Shown in pieces: positions 35,001 through 45,500 of a DNA stretch of 64,000 bases (position 1 is the stretch's first letter; every line of letters starts with the position of its first letter). The stretch is from Trachythela sp. YZ-2020 (Eukaryota > Cnidaria > Anthozoa > Malacalcyonacea > Clavulariidae). A model generated the notes under the pieces. That model made no database searches, was not told the DNA's origin, and saw nothing but the letters and a program-made list of their open reading frames with translations. The stretch is taken from NCBI GenBank assembly GCA_016169945.1, contig JADLSH010000113.1, positions 2,065,001-2,129,000 of the forward strand. Direction: 5' to 3'. A program made the position numbers and the translations under genes.

Positions 35001-38000
35001 AGAAGTTCAAGAAATAGAAGAAATCTCTATATCTTTTTTATGAAAGAGGGGGAAAAATTTCTATATCTTTCCAGATCTTTATGAAAGAGGGGGCACATTT
35101 TAGATACTTTTCTTTAGTACATATACATATAACAATACTGATGCGAGATTTTCGCGCAGTTTCAATTTGGACACTGGACATGGACAATGCGAAATAAATA
35201 TTATACATGCATGTCCTATAGAATAAATTCTAATTAGATTCCTAACTATTAATATTTTGTGTCACCGTGGCAAACATTCACACACGGACTATCTTTCGCG
35301 CATGTTACGCCAGTAAACGTTTTTCGCACGGTCTGCGTGAATTCTAATACTGCGCGACGTTTTAAATACAAGTAACCATGTTTTAGCTAATTTATCTATC
35401 TGCATTCTATAGAGGGCTGGGTAATATAAACCCAGTTCAAACCTTTATCCAGACATTTTGCCGACAAGTATGTGTGATAATCAATACAACACAATCGCAG
35501 CAAAATGATATACCCGTAACACTGAAGTGTCGCGCCGGATGTCGGGATTTGCATATTTAGTCCTGGATTAAAACTTGCGAAAAATTTTAATTCGAGCCTT
35601 ACTTGCGATCGAGTTCTGGTTGACGCAGTATACAGTGAGTACGCACAAAGTTTCTTCAGTTAAAAATATTTAGTTGCCGCATCCTTGTAGTTATTAAAAC
35701 TAGCAAAAATGGAAGTACTTCAAAGCAGAATAGAAGAGGCTGGTCTTAGAATTTCGTATGATCCTCCCGGCGATGGGCTATGTTTTTATTCGGCTGCTTG
35801 CTTTCAGTTGGGGTTGTCGCCTATGACCGTGCAGAATATGGTGTTCGAGTACTTGGAAAGTAATCGTTATGATGTAAGTGTAAGTGTATTTTGTTTATAC
35901 GTTGTTAGCGATCGGTACCAGTATTATGTAAATAATTCATTAGTTAAACCCTCTTATTTTAGATATAATTATAAATATTAAATATATACTTATATTGTAC
36001 AATTTTTTGGTTCATTCTGTCAAGATATTGTATCTCAATGATTAATGAGGAACTTCTCGAATTTTCTGGCTGAGAATGAAAACTATACCTATTTACCCTA
36101 ACCCAAACCATAGACGGTTTTATTTAATTTTAAAAACTGAAAAATCGCGTCGCGTTGCCGAATCGCGTCCGGTGTGTCTGAGCCTTTACGGGTATATCAT
36201 TTTGCTTCGATTTTATTGTATTGATTATCACACATAGTTGTCGGCAAAATGTCTGGATAAAGGTTTGAACTGGGTTTATATTACGCAGCCCTCTATAGAA
36301 TGCAGATAGATAAATTAGCTAAAATATGGTTACTTGTATTTAAAACGTCGCGCAGTATTAGAATTCACGCAGACCGTGCGAAAAACGTTTACTGCCGTAA
36401 CATGCGCGAAAGATAATCCGTGTATGAATGTTTGCCACGGTGACACAAAATATTGATAGTTAGGAATCTAATTAGAATTTATTCTATAGGACATGCATGC
36501 ATAATATTTATTTCGCATTGTCCATGTCCATTGTCCAAATTGAAACTGCGCGAAAATCTCGCATCAGTATTGTTATACGTATATGTACTAAAGAAAAGTA
36601 TCTAAAATTTGCCCCCTCTTTCATAAAGATCTACAAAGATATAAAAATTTTGCCCTTTCATAAAAAAGATATAGAGATTTCTTCAATTTCTTGAACTTCT
36701 CTCGCCATATTTTTCTATTTTCGACCCTCGACATGCATTTTTCGACCCTCGAAATTCTACCCTCGCCCTCGACCTATTATACCCTCGCCCTCGACCTATT
36801 ATACCCTCGCCCTCGACCTATTACCCTCGACCCTCGACCCTCGACTATTAGTCAAACTCGTCAACTCTCATGCAACTCTTGTTCTCGTTTGACCGGGGCG
36901 TGACTGCATGGCATGGAGAACAGTGGGATTTTCAATGAAGACAATGGAACATTCCGATCACTGGATCGTGACTAGATAGCATAATCATTAGATAGTGTTG
37001 ACGATTATCTTTTGTTGTTACCAGGTTGGGGAAAAACTCGATATAAAGGCCATATGGCTCAGATGTTACGACAAGTCGAAGTTCCTCTAGTAGACAGAAA
37101 GAAATGCGCCGTACGGCTTGCAAAATCACCAGGTAATTTGATTCTTAAACTATACACGTCAAAATCTCACATCCTGTCAACAAGATGTGTTCGCAACAGT
37201 GTTGTAGCAAGCTTGTCAACAAGTTGTAACAGTGTTGTCATTTTATCAAGTCGCTACAAGGTTGTCACTCACAACTTGTTAACAGGTTGCTGAATGGTAG
37301 GACGATAACAAGTTGTTGGAACAACTTGTAACAAGTCTGTTGAGTCAACAACCTTGTAGCAAGTAGTAAACAAGCCGTTGACAACTTGTCAACAAGCTGG
37401 GAACAAGCAGTGCGAACAAATCCTGATAACAAGTTGTTGGAACAACTTGTAACAAGTCTGTTGAGTCAACAATCTTGTAGCAAGTTGTCAACAAGCCGTT
37501 GACAACTTGTCAACAAGCTGGGAACAAGCAGTGCGAACACATCCTGATAACAAGTTGTTGAAACAGCATTAATGGTACAAGTCTGCTGTAGGCTTGTTAC
37601 AAATTGTGCGTTTTTATCTGAATTATCTGTCATATTCGATGGAAACGGAATAATTGTAATTCCATTTAACATGTCAAATTTTGATTCCAACTCAGAACGC
37701 GTCATTTGAATGCGCGCAATCGAGACACCGATCAATTTTCTTTCCTCAATTCTCAGGTGGTTCAAACCGGAAAATCACGAAGCAGATGATCTGCGGTGGT
37801 GACGACAACACTGGAGTGTCCGCGTGTCAGGGGGATAGCGGGGGACCTTATGTATGTAGGAATACACAGGGGTACTGGGAGGTACACGGGGTGGTCAGTT
37901 GGGGATCACCCATATGTTCTCTCAAACAACGTTTTACGGTGTTCGCTCAAGTGAGCAAGTTTCGTAAATGGATAGATAAGTATTTAAACACTAGCCCTAA

Positions 38001-38010
38001 TGCGGGTTAG
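32035..38010 (+). CDS. SUEL-type lectin / S1 serine protease fusion (5' exon missing)
   Basis: Exons found: 32035..32385, 33303..33442, 33918..34018, 34354..34607, 37025..37132 and 37757..38010; phases chain to the stop. The first exon listed begins in phase 1, so an upstream signal-peptide exon is expected; I could not find it. Exon 32035 encodes a Thr/Pro linker then a complete SUEL/rhamnose-binding lectin domain (LLCPNQNVDLVC, HADYGRW, NCSTKIS, CEGRRVCYV, FIDDCPGEIKYLHVVYKC). The protease follows: zymogen Cys (PKCGIS), activation site R-VVEGT, LTAAHC histidine, NNDIALL aspartate, ACQGDSGGP serine. Counting back from the serine, the S1-pocket base is Ser (position 189), as in chymotrypsin, not the trypsin Asp. 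A Mutator-like element and CAAGTTGT repeats sit in its introns. Predicted role: secreted, glycan-targeted protease. Confidence 0.88.
32425..32735. repeat. CAT/CAC trinucleotide microsatellite
   Basis: About 300 bp of imperfect (CAT)n/(CAC)n (CACCATCATCACCATCATCA...) in the first visible intron of the lectin-protease gene. The Asp/Gly-rich minus-strand ORF across it is an artefact. Confidence 0.9.
33448..33745. repeat. CAAGTTGT-family element in lectin-protease intron
   Basis: A nearly complete unit: AACCTGCAGCAGACTTGTAC, GGATGTGTTCGCACTGCTTG, GACAACCTTGTAGCAACTTG, ending CATCTTGTTGACAAGATG then ATTTTTACGTGTGTAG. It starts 6 bp after a splice donor. Confidence 0.85.
34075..34134. repeat. GGAA and GCAGA microsatellites
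   Basis: About six GGAA units are immediately followed by about seven GCAGA units, in the intron after the catalytic-His exon. Confidence 0.9.
34800..36859. mobile_element. Mutator-like element (MULE) with ~700-bp inverted repeats
   Basis: The 2060-bp element is bounded by GAGTTTGACTAATAGTCGAG and its reverse complement. The inverted arms extend from 34800 to about 35519 and from about 36187 to 36859, and include the CCCTCGACCTATTA tandem motif near both tips. The 9-bp direct repeat GTCAACTCT flanks it exactly (34791-34799 and 36860-36868); long terminal inverted repeats with a 9-bp duplication define the MULE superfamily. The unique centre holds one OTU-domain exon and no transposase, so it is non-autonomous or internally deleted. 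It lies in the intron before the GWGKTRYKG exon of the lectin-protease gene. Confidence 0.92.
35709..35873 (+). pseudogene. OTU-type cysteine protease exon carried by the MULE
   Basis: A 55-codon exon starts MEVLQSRIEEAGLRI and contains PPGDGLCFYSAACFQLG, the OTU catalytic D-G-x-C-F motif with Asp and Cys present. It then reads LSPMTVQNMVFEYLESNRYD and stops at a strong donor, GAT|GTAAGT. The rest of the domain, including the catalytic His, is absent within the element, so this is a remnant of a multi-exon OTU gene. OTU domains are recurrent accessory domains in some DNA transposons; function here is unknown. Confidence 0.75.
37149..37610. repeat. CAAGTTGT-family element, internally expanded
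   Basis: It opens TACACGTCAAAATCTCACATC, the inverted end of the family. The block GATAACAAGTTGTTGGAACA...GCAGTGCGAACA is present twice in tandem (about 37306-37425 and 37426-37550). It lies in the last intron of the lectin-protease gene. Confidence 0.85.
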
Positions 38011-39107
38011 ACATTGAGCTGGTTATATACACAAAATGACGGCTTTGTGAGATTGTTAGCAATATCACGGGTTAATCCAGTGCTTCCACTTTCAAATTTG
38101 TAATTTCCATATATGACAGCAAAAATTTCCATAAATTTACCAAAAATGCCATAAATCCCAATGCTATCCCTAAGTATCACAATTTACCCCACAACAACCC
38201 ATATTATCCCTTGACATTATCCCACACATGTTTCAACATCTGAAAATCTGGAGTTTGGGGCGAATTTGAAACTTGGGTATTCGAGATTTAGGTCCATATT
38301 ATAGGTGATTTGTCCTTGAAAATAGGATTAAACGTGATATTTAGCATAGTCTTTGGACTTTTAACAGTTAGTATTCAATATAATTGGTATTATTTGCTGA
38401 AAACTGAAATTTCCATAGAATTTCCATGCCTAAAATTCCATAAAATATGGAAATTTCCATGAAAGTGGAAACCCTGGGTTAATCCCAATCCTAACTCTAA
38501 TCCTGACCTTAATCTTAGCCTTAATTATAATCCTAAACCTTGCCTTAACCGTTACTCTAACCCTACCCTAACCCTAATCTTAATCCTAACCCTCGGAATA
38601 GTCATATGGAGAGTCACTCATATCCACTGACCTAGAAATACAACTGGATTGAGCATCTATTGTGTTAAAAATGAAGACGGAAGTCAGCCATTACTTAGGG
38701 TCCAACTTTCTAACGTGCTATTACAGTGGACGTTTATTGCTAGAGATCAGCTTTATAGGACAGTATAATGTAGTTTGTTTGATATTTGCAAGTATTATCT
38801 GGTATTTTTAAAGTTTCAAAGACGTTTTAAAAAGAAATAGAGGCATATTAGTCATGGCTGATTTCTATTTTCTAGCAATGCTTAACTGGCTGTATTTTCT
38901 GCACCAAAGTACAATAATATTGTTAAGAAAAAGTCTAAATACAATTCTTAGGGCAATTTGCGTTCTGGGTCTGGTTGTAAAAAAGGCTTAACTACCTTTT
39001 ACCTGCACGTTTTGTAGTTGAATGGTAGTGAACTCAAAAAAAACGATGAACCGATACTAACCAATATACTATAGTTAACTTTAACTACTTTCTTATACAA
39101 CAGGCCC
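38011..39107. other. Intergenic, with telomere-like array
   Basis: No gene is visible. A degenerate CCCTAA-type array is at 38477-38597. The rest is AT-rich sequence with repeated TTTCCAT words near 38100-38470. Confidence 0.4.
38477..38597. repeat. Degenerate interstitial telomere-like repeat
   Basis: About 18 imperfect units of (A/C)CCTAA(T/C), including the run CCCTACCCTAACCCTAATC, match the C-strand of the metazoan TTAGGG telomere repeat. Confidence 0.7.
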
Positions 39108-39448
39108 TAGCCTGCTCGCAGACGTTGTTAAAACAAACGTCTGCTGAACCGAGCGCCAGAACGAGTTCTGCTATTTTCCCCTCAACCAATCAGAATTTAC
39201 CTTCCAAATTCTGGAAAGTGACGTTTTGCGGTATATCGTTGATACGAAATAGCTCGCAAACCTTGCTCGCAGCTTCGTTGAACTCAATATTGAATTTTAA
39301 ATTATGCTAATTATGCTGAATATACCGCAAAACGTCACTTTCCAGAATTTGGAAGGTAAATTCTGATTGGTTGAGGGTAAAATAGCAGAACTCGTTCTGG
39401 CGCTCGGTTCAGCAGACGTTTGTTTTAACAACGTCTGCGAGCAGGCTA
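39108..39448. repeat. Near-perfect 341-bp foldback element
   Basis: The ends TAGCCTGCTCGCAGACGTTG and CAACGTCTGCGAGCAGGCTA begin inverted arms of about 125 bp that match almost base for base (…CCGAGCGCCAGAACGAG…, …CTTCCAAATTCTGGAAAG…). The loop is about 80 bp. The low divergence suggests recent origin. Confidence 0.88.
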
Positions 39449-40220
39449 AACTGGCCCCTGCTTTTGAGGGCCACAAGACTCAAGTTTATTAGTGTTTTAC
39501 ACTATTCAGTGAATATCCTCATTAAATAAAGTCTTTACTTACTTACAAACGATCGCACGAAGTCGCACAGAGTCGTACATGCAAAAGAGATGATATATTC
39601 TATAAAATAATAATTTAAATTAAATTATATACATATATAATGTAAAAGTTAAGTAATTTTAAGGTTTTTGCTGTGCAAATTTTGTACTAACCTTACTAAC
39701 ATTTAACATGCAATTACAAATAACAGAGTCTAGTTTTCAGGTTTTAATTTTCGATTAATCTTTGATCAGTAAAAGTGGATTAATGTTCCATAAAAACTTA
39801 TTTATTTGATATATTGTAAATTATAGTGATATATTCTGCATATATCTTGATATAAATTATAAATCTGTGGAATAGTGGGTATAAATTCAACGTTTTTGAC
39901 CCTTTTAACCGTCGTTTTTGTAATATTACGCGAACAAAACCTTGTATATATTACGTATGCAACGCTATTACCATATAATCTATATAAATACAACTTAGAT
40001 CTATTTCAAAAAATGAGTTTTACTTGTATTAACTGTTAAAATTTTATAGAATAGTTTTGCAATAAAATGAGAATTCAATATGGTTTGCAGTGTTGTATTG
40101 TTTTTACTTTATTTCGTGCCAGATTTTGAATGCAAACCTCCGACCTCACAAATCACAATGACGGATTGGTTATAGCCTGCGTAGCGGGCGTTTGTTAGAA
40201 AATGTGGCATCTCAGTTATT
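39449..40220. other. AT-rich intergenic gap
   Basis: No gene, repeat or RNA element was recognised. Confidence 0.4.
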
Positions 40221-40460
40221 GTCGTTCCAATTGAAGTGTTCCTAAAATATTGCATCAATTCATAGACTAGAAAAATTGAGTGTGTGAATCGACCAATGTG
40301 TGTGAATCGACCAATGGCGTCTCATTTCAGTGACTGATTGACCAATTGGGAACAAGTATGCTTAGTAAACAGGAAGTTGAGCAATTTTTGAGCAAATGTA
40401 TTGATCAACTCTAAGTAATGAATTGATGCAATATTTTAGGAACACTTCAATTGGAACGAC
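40221..40460. repeat. 240-bp foldback element with 43-bp arms
   Basis: The left arm starts GTCGTTCCAATTGAAGTGTT and the right arm ends AACACTTCAATTGGAACGAC; both continue through CCTAAAATATTGCATCAATT. Confidence 0.85.
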
Positions 40461-40785
40461 AGTAAGTGGGATAAAATTTTCCATATCAATCTTCATCCCA
40501 CCTGACCGCGGGATGGACATTTTTTGCCGATTTTGACCCCATTAATTGGCATTGTTGAGCGGCGTATAGTTAGAAAATATAAACAAGAAAAATAATAATT
40601 ATTATTATATAAAGTATAGTGTTTTATAGAGATCTCGAGCACTGATAAAACTGATAATCTCACACGTGAGATTATTTATGATAATCTCACATGTGAAAAT
40701 TATCGCTTTTGAAGTTTATGAAAATGGATATTTTATTTTATTTTATTTTGTTTGAAAAGACTGACCTTTATATAATAAACAGAAA

Positions 40786-40932
40786 AATACATGGATGCTT
40801 GGAAATACCAGATTTATTTCTCGTGTTGAACATGATATCTCACATTCTCACTCGTTCGCTGCGCTCATGTACTCGTGAGATATCATGTTCAACACTCGAA
40901 ATAAATATGGTATTTCCGCGCACCCATGTATT
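40786..40932. repeat. Palindromic MITE
   Basis: AATACATGG..GGAAATACCAGATTTATT and TGTTGAACATGATATCTCAC pair with GTGAGATATCATGTTCAACA and AATAAATATGGTATTTCC..CCATGTATT. The centre reads TCACTCGTTCGCTGCGCTCA. Confidence 0.85.
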
Positions 40933-41485
40933 ATTCTCTATATAACACAACGTACAGTTTGTTCAAACACAACAAAATAAATTTCGTCATTTCGTGCCAC
41001 CGAAGCGGATGTTAGATTGTAGTACATAGTTTTTTATGCACGGAAAACATATGCAAGGAAAACATATGCAAAGAAAACAGCCATTTGGCAACAACTCCCA
41101 ACTTCTGTCAATTCGTTGGGATTAGATTATCCGTATTTATGTAGTTCCTTAAGCCGACATTCTTTAGTTATCAGCAAAAAGCTAGCCAAAACTTCAACTC
41201 AGTTCATTCTGGTTCCAACTGCCTGTAAGAAAACACAAAAAGAAAAACCCGCCCACCCGCAACTTTAGTTAAGAAAAAAACACCTATTAATAGCGCGTTT
41301 TAATTAGGAACTTAACATGCGAAATTCAGTTGTAATCATATCTATGTAGATATAAACTTACTATGTTTTGTTCAAAGCAACATTGTAAATAATTTTACCT
41401 ATTTGACGAAACTAATAAAGTACAGTGGGCGGGAAGTGGTGTCCACACAGCCACACTTCGCCCACGGTGAAGCACACGCCGGCAA
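40933..41485. other. Intergenic gap
   Basis: No supported gene. A short direct repeat, GGAAAACATATGCAA, lies at about 41041-41071. Confidence 0.4.
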
Positions 41486-41695
41486 ATGAGAGCAAGGTCC
41501 ATAACGGCGGGGGCACTTACCCTCGTCCTGATCTTTGCATCTCTCGGTCACTTCACCACGGGGAAGCCCGGCGCGGAGATGGAATTCAGTGTCCATAACG
41601 GCGAGGGCCCTTATACTCTAACCCTAATGTTGTTTCTCCAGCTTTTCTGGGGGCCCTTACCTCCAGAAAACCGCACTTTCCGCCACCCAGATTAG
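41486..41695 (+). CDS. Candidate small secreted protein, unrecognised
   Basis: The 69-residue frame opens with a convincing signal-peptide profile: a basic n-region (MRARS), a hydrophobic core (ITAGALTLVLIFASLG) and a polar end (HFTTGKPGAE). The surrounding 300 bp are GC-richer than the flanks, and an AATAAA occurs at about 41921. Against this, the DNA contains an internal duplication (GTCCATAACGGCG...GGGC at 41499 and 41591), the mature part has no family features, and an antisense frame (41596-41399) is also open and Cys-rich. It is either a small secreted gene or a GC-rich repeat fragment. Confidence 0.25.
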   Translation: MRARSITAGALTLVLIFASLGHFTTGKPGAEMEFSVHNGEGPYTLTLMLFLQLFWGPLPPENRTFRHPD

Positions 41696-42570
41696 GCCAC
41701 AAAAGATGTGCGTGATTTATTAATCATCCCATTTAGGCGAGCTTCTCGGCCAACCCCGAGCTCACATGAACATGCCTTAAAGTAACCTTATACTAAATTG
41801 AAACTATAAATCATGTGATTTCAGACAAGATATTTATACGATCATTTATTTTAAGTTTTTAACGAGTTTGTTTCGTGCTTGATGGCCTCATCTCTTAGTG
41901 TAAGTACCGAATAACGCCAATAAATAAAGTAGTGATCCTTTTAATGCGGATTTTTTCTCTAACCCCTCTGGGAAGGACTGCAGCGAGTCCCTGCCAAAAC
42001 ACAATCTGACCACAGAAGACACATATCCCTCAGCAGGTAATTACAACCACTCCTCATCGCCAAGATATTAAATCGTTCTATATTGTTTTCTTTCAAAACC
42101 TTCAAATATTGACCAAATCTATTTGTTCTGTTGACATTTCGCGGCGACCACTGATTGTGATTATGACTCAACAAACAGGAACAGCTGAGGCCAGGTCAGA
42201 GAGCAAGGTCACACATATAAGACGTTTAGTTTTAACTGATCGAGCGCATTTGCCATTTGTGCGTCCGAGAAGAGCTTAGGATTTGGACACTTAAGCTGAG
42301 CTGCGCAAGGGGAATTCAACGCGAAAAGAATCGGTTTAGTAATCATACCGCGTAGAAACCTGTAAGAATTTTGCAAGGGCTTGCTGTAGAATTATTTTCG
42401 AAGAGAAATCCAACATCTCACTTCTCAAGGAGCAGCTAAGAAAGGTCATAGCACCCCTTGCGCTCGGCAAGCAATCAAAGGAGAATACCATCCCGAAGTG
42501 GTTTCGCCGTTGTATACTGTTGAAGGCCGAGTACGAGACGGTTGCGTATTTGAAAGCAGACTGAGCAGAG

Positions 42571-45500
42571 ATGACGGGTTGCGGTCAATATATTATTTGC
42601 TTATCCTTGGTCATCATTGGGGCCGCATTTGGTCATGGACAAAATATAACTACCAGTACAGGTAAGTTGATGCATACTTCTTACAAAATCTACATGCTCT
42701 ATGAGTTGCGTTGCAGCGTCGGCATTGTTGAACGATACTTCGCTTATATATGGAGATTAGACAGCAACATTCTGGTTTCATTTCTTAAAGCGCGCGGCCA
42801 ATAGACTATGCTACTCTTATATGACTAGATGCGGGCCCACACGCAGAGGCTTTTAAAGACTTTAAAGGGATTTACGCGGTAGCAAGTTTCCTGTGCAACT
42901 GCAACGAGTTGTCGACCCCCTATTTATTGGCTTAATTTAAAGTTCACACTTTCCTAATCTGTTTTGCGCAAACATAATTAAAATTGGCCTTAGAATTTAA
43001 TCAAGTGTATATAGTATCAGCAATTAATTATATCGGCAAATCTATTGAGTGTTGTCTATAGTTATACATCATAACACTTCTGTTAATTCATTAAAATTCA
43101 TTAAAATATTTGAACATGTGTGTACTTTTCCAATTTCTTTCAAAAATTGACCACATTTTACTGCAGCTGTGTGCGATTCGAACTCAAAATGGGAACTATT
43201 TTCAAGATGGCACAGCACTTTATTTAACCTTTGCGAAAGTCTATAGCATAGAGCAAGCTATAATTCGATGCCTTTAAAAGTTCTAAACTCTAAAGTAAAT
43301 TCAAGATTTAATGAAGTTGCGAGTTATGTCATAATAAAGTACTATAAAATATCAAAAAGGTTATATAAATCTGACCATCCAATTTGTACTTTGATCTCTA
43401 TAAACCTTCAATAACCCTTTATATCGATCACAGATGGATATTTATAATGGGATTATTATTGTCTCTAACATATATGCTTTAAATTGATGTTATTAAACAA
43501 AATAAGATATGCTGTGCCACTCTGGGATACGAATATATTCCTATGGATAGTCAAAAACAACATGGACCATGCACCAGAACTGCGTTAAGTTGTACATGAG
43601 TACATCATGTTCACAAATTTGTCAAACAATTGTTTAATTCACCTTGAGTTTTGGGTGTCTTGACCTCAAAATTTGACGTGACGTGACGGATAAAATTACT
43701 GGAAACATAATACCCCAAAATACCAGAAAGTTCATTCGTGAGCATTTCAATCAATCAAAAACAATCTTTATTCAGAACAGCCTACGTACATCACGTACAA
43801 ATGCGTTTTGAGTTTCTCTAAGAGAAACGTCCAATGAATTGTTCTAGTGTTATAATTATGGAAGTCTTCATTAAGATTAATTTCAAAATTAAAGTTCTTG
43901 CATTTGTATAAGTATAAAGCACGATTATAACTTCTTCCATAGTTGCTAGGTTTTTCCACGATAGTTTGTTGAGCGCATCTGTTGCGGAGGATCTGGGATT
44001 AAGATCTAAACTGGCAAATCAGCCATAAGTGTAGCATTACCTAGAGCTATATCACCCCAGATGATGTCAGCATAATCAAATAGTGGTAATATTAAGTAAT
44101 TTTTTGCATTTTCACTCGATGGGACTTAAAGTTGAAGTTAATTTTTCGCAGCCGTTTCCGGTAAGGTTTCAAAGTTGTATATATTTATCACTCGTAATTC
44201 CATCAACAAACAAGCTTCAACTTTAGGTGGTAATATAACATTATTATAGAATACAAGTTGAGCATGACGAGGTATAGATAAGATTTTATACGCCTGGGCA
44301 GGTCCAGTTTTTATTTATTTTAGTTTTCATATACTCTATATTTTTGAAAGGCCTATACATAGATCTGCATATATAATATGGAATCTTATATAATTGAGGC
44401 CAAATATACTAAACGAAACATTTTAATTAAACTCGATCTAAAGTGTCTAGCATATTATTAAAAATTTGACTCGATCAGATTGTTTTAATATCATATAATA
44501 TATAATATAGTGATTAACATAAAAGTCGAAAAGCGGCATCTTTTTGTAATTGAAACAAATTAGTTTTAGGATTTTGTCCCATGCAGATGATATTTATCCA
44601 TTCAAGCCTAGTTTTCAAAGCGACGTAATGTTTGACTTTCTCCTGCGTGGGTTGAATATTTGCGGTTGCGCTGATAATGTTAATTAGGGTGTAGGTCAGT
44701 CTTCGGGTGTAGACGCACGTCATATTACGTAAATAACTAATTGTAAGATAAGCTAACGTCACGCAAACCTGTACTATAAATTATTAACCTACTTTAACCA
44801 AATATATTGTTCTTCAGTCTGACTCTGTTGCGAGAATGGTGGTCTAAGAAGTAGAGTGCTCGATGCAAAATTTTTTTAGACGGTTTCGTGAAAGTTTGTG
44901 CAAGATTTGCAGACACAAACCCCAGCAGCTTATAGTAGAATACTACCTACACTGGACTTCCACCGTTTAAGAAACAACATATAGTGTCTGCTCTTTGGGA
45001 ATACAATCCATATAATGGTAGATTAGAGACCTCCGCCAAGACATTATGCTTTCACCTGGGGTTGTTTGTGTGTGTATGTGCATGTTTGCTGTTAGCACGA
45101 AAACTAATAAAATATCAAACGTTTTAAAACGAAAATTTGTGGAGCTAATGGCCATAGGTCAAGGACGAATTGATTAAATTTTGGTTCAATTTGGATGAAA
45201 ATTGGACGAGAAATTTACAAAAGTTCGTCTTGCTTTTCCCGGCTGAAAAGAACTGAATGAATAATTAGTGCATGTATAATATCCTGGCAGCGGTGCTGCT
45301 GGCGCTGCCGGACATTTTCCAGCACTGATGCGTGTTATAATGTCCCCTGAATATAGATCTAAACCAATGTGGAAAATCCAACCCCAGTGGTGTACAGAAG
45401 CGAGTAGTAAGTGGTCATACCGCGCTACCTGGAGCCTGGCCTTGGCAGGTATGTATTGTGTATACACACACGCCATTGTTTATCTTTATTAACTTATTAA

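Larger units (their letters stand above)
34640..36905. repeat. GAGAGTTGATGAGAGT-family repeat, copy 4, split by a transposon
   Basis: The copy runs 34640-34799 and resumes at 36860-36905 after the Mutator-like element. Joining the flanks with one copy of the 9-bp duplication restores the family consensus CCAGTCAACTCTCATGCAAC, so the element inserted into this repeat. Confidence 0.85.
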
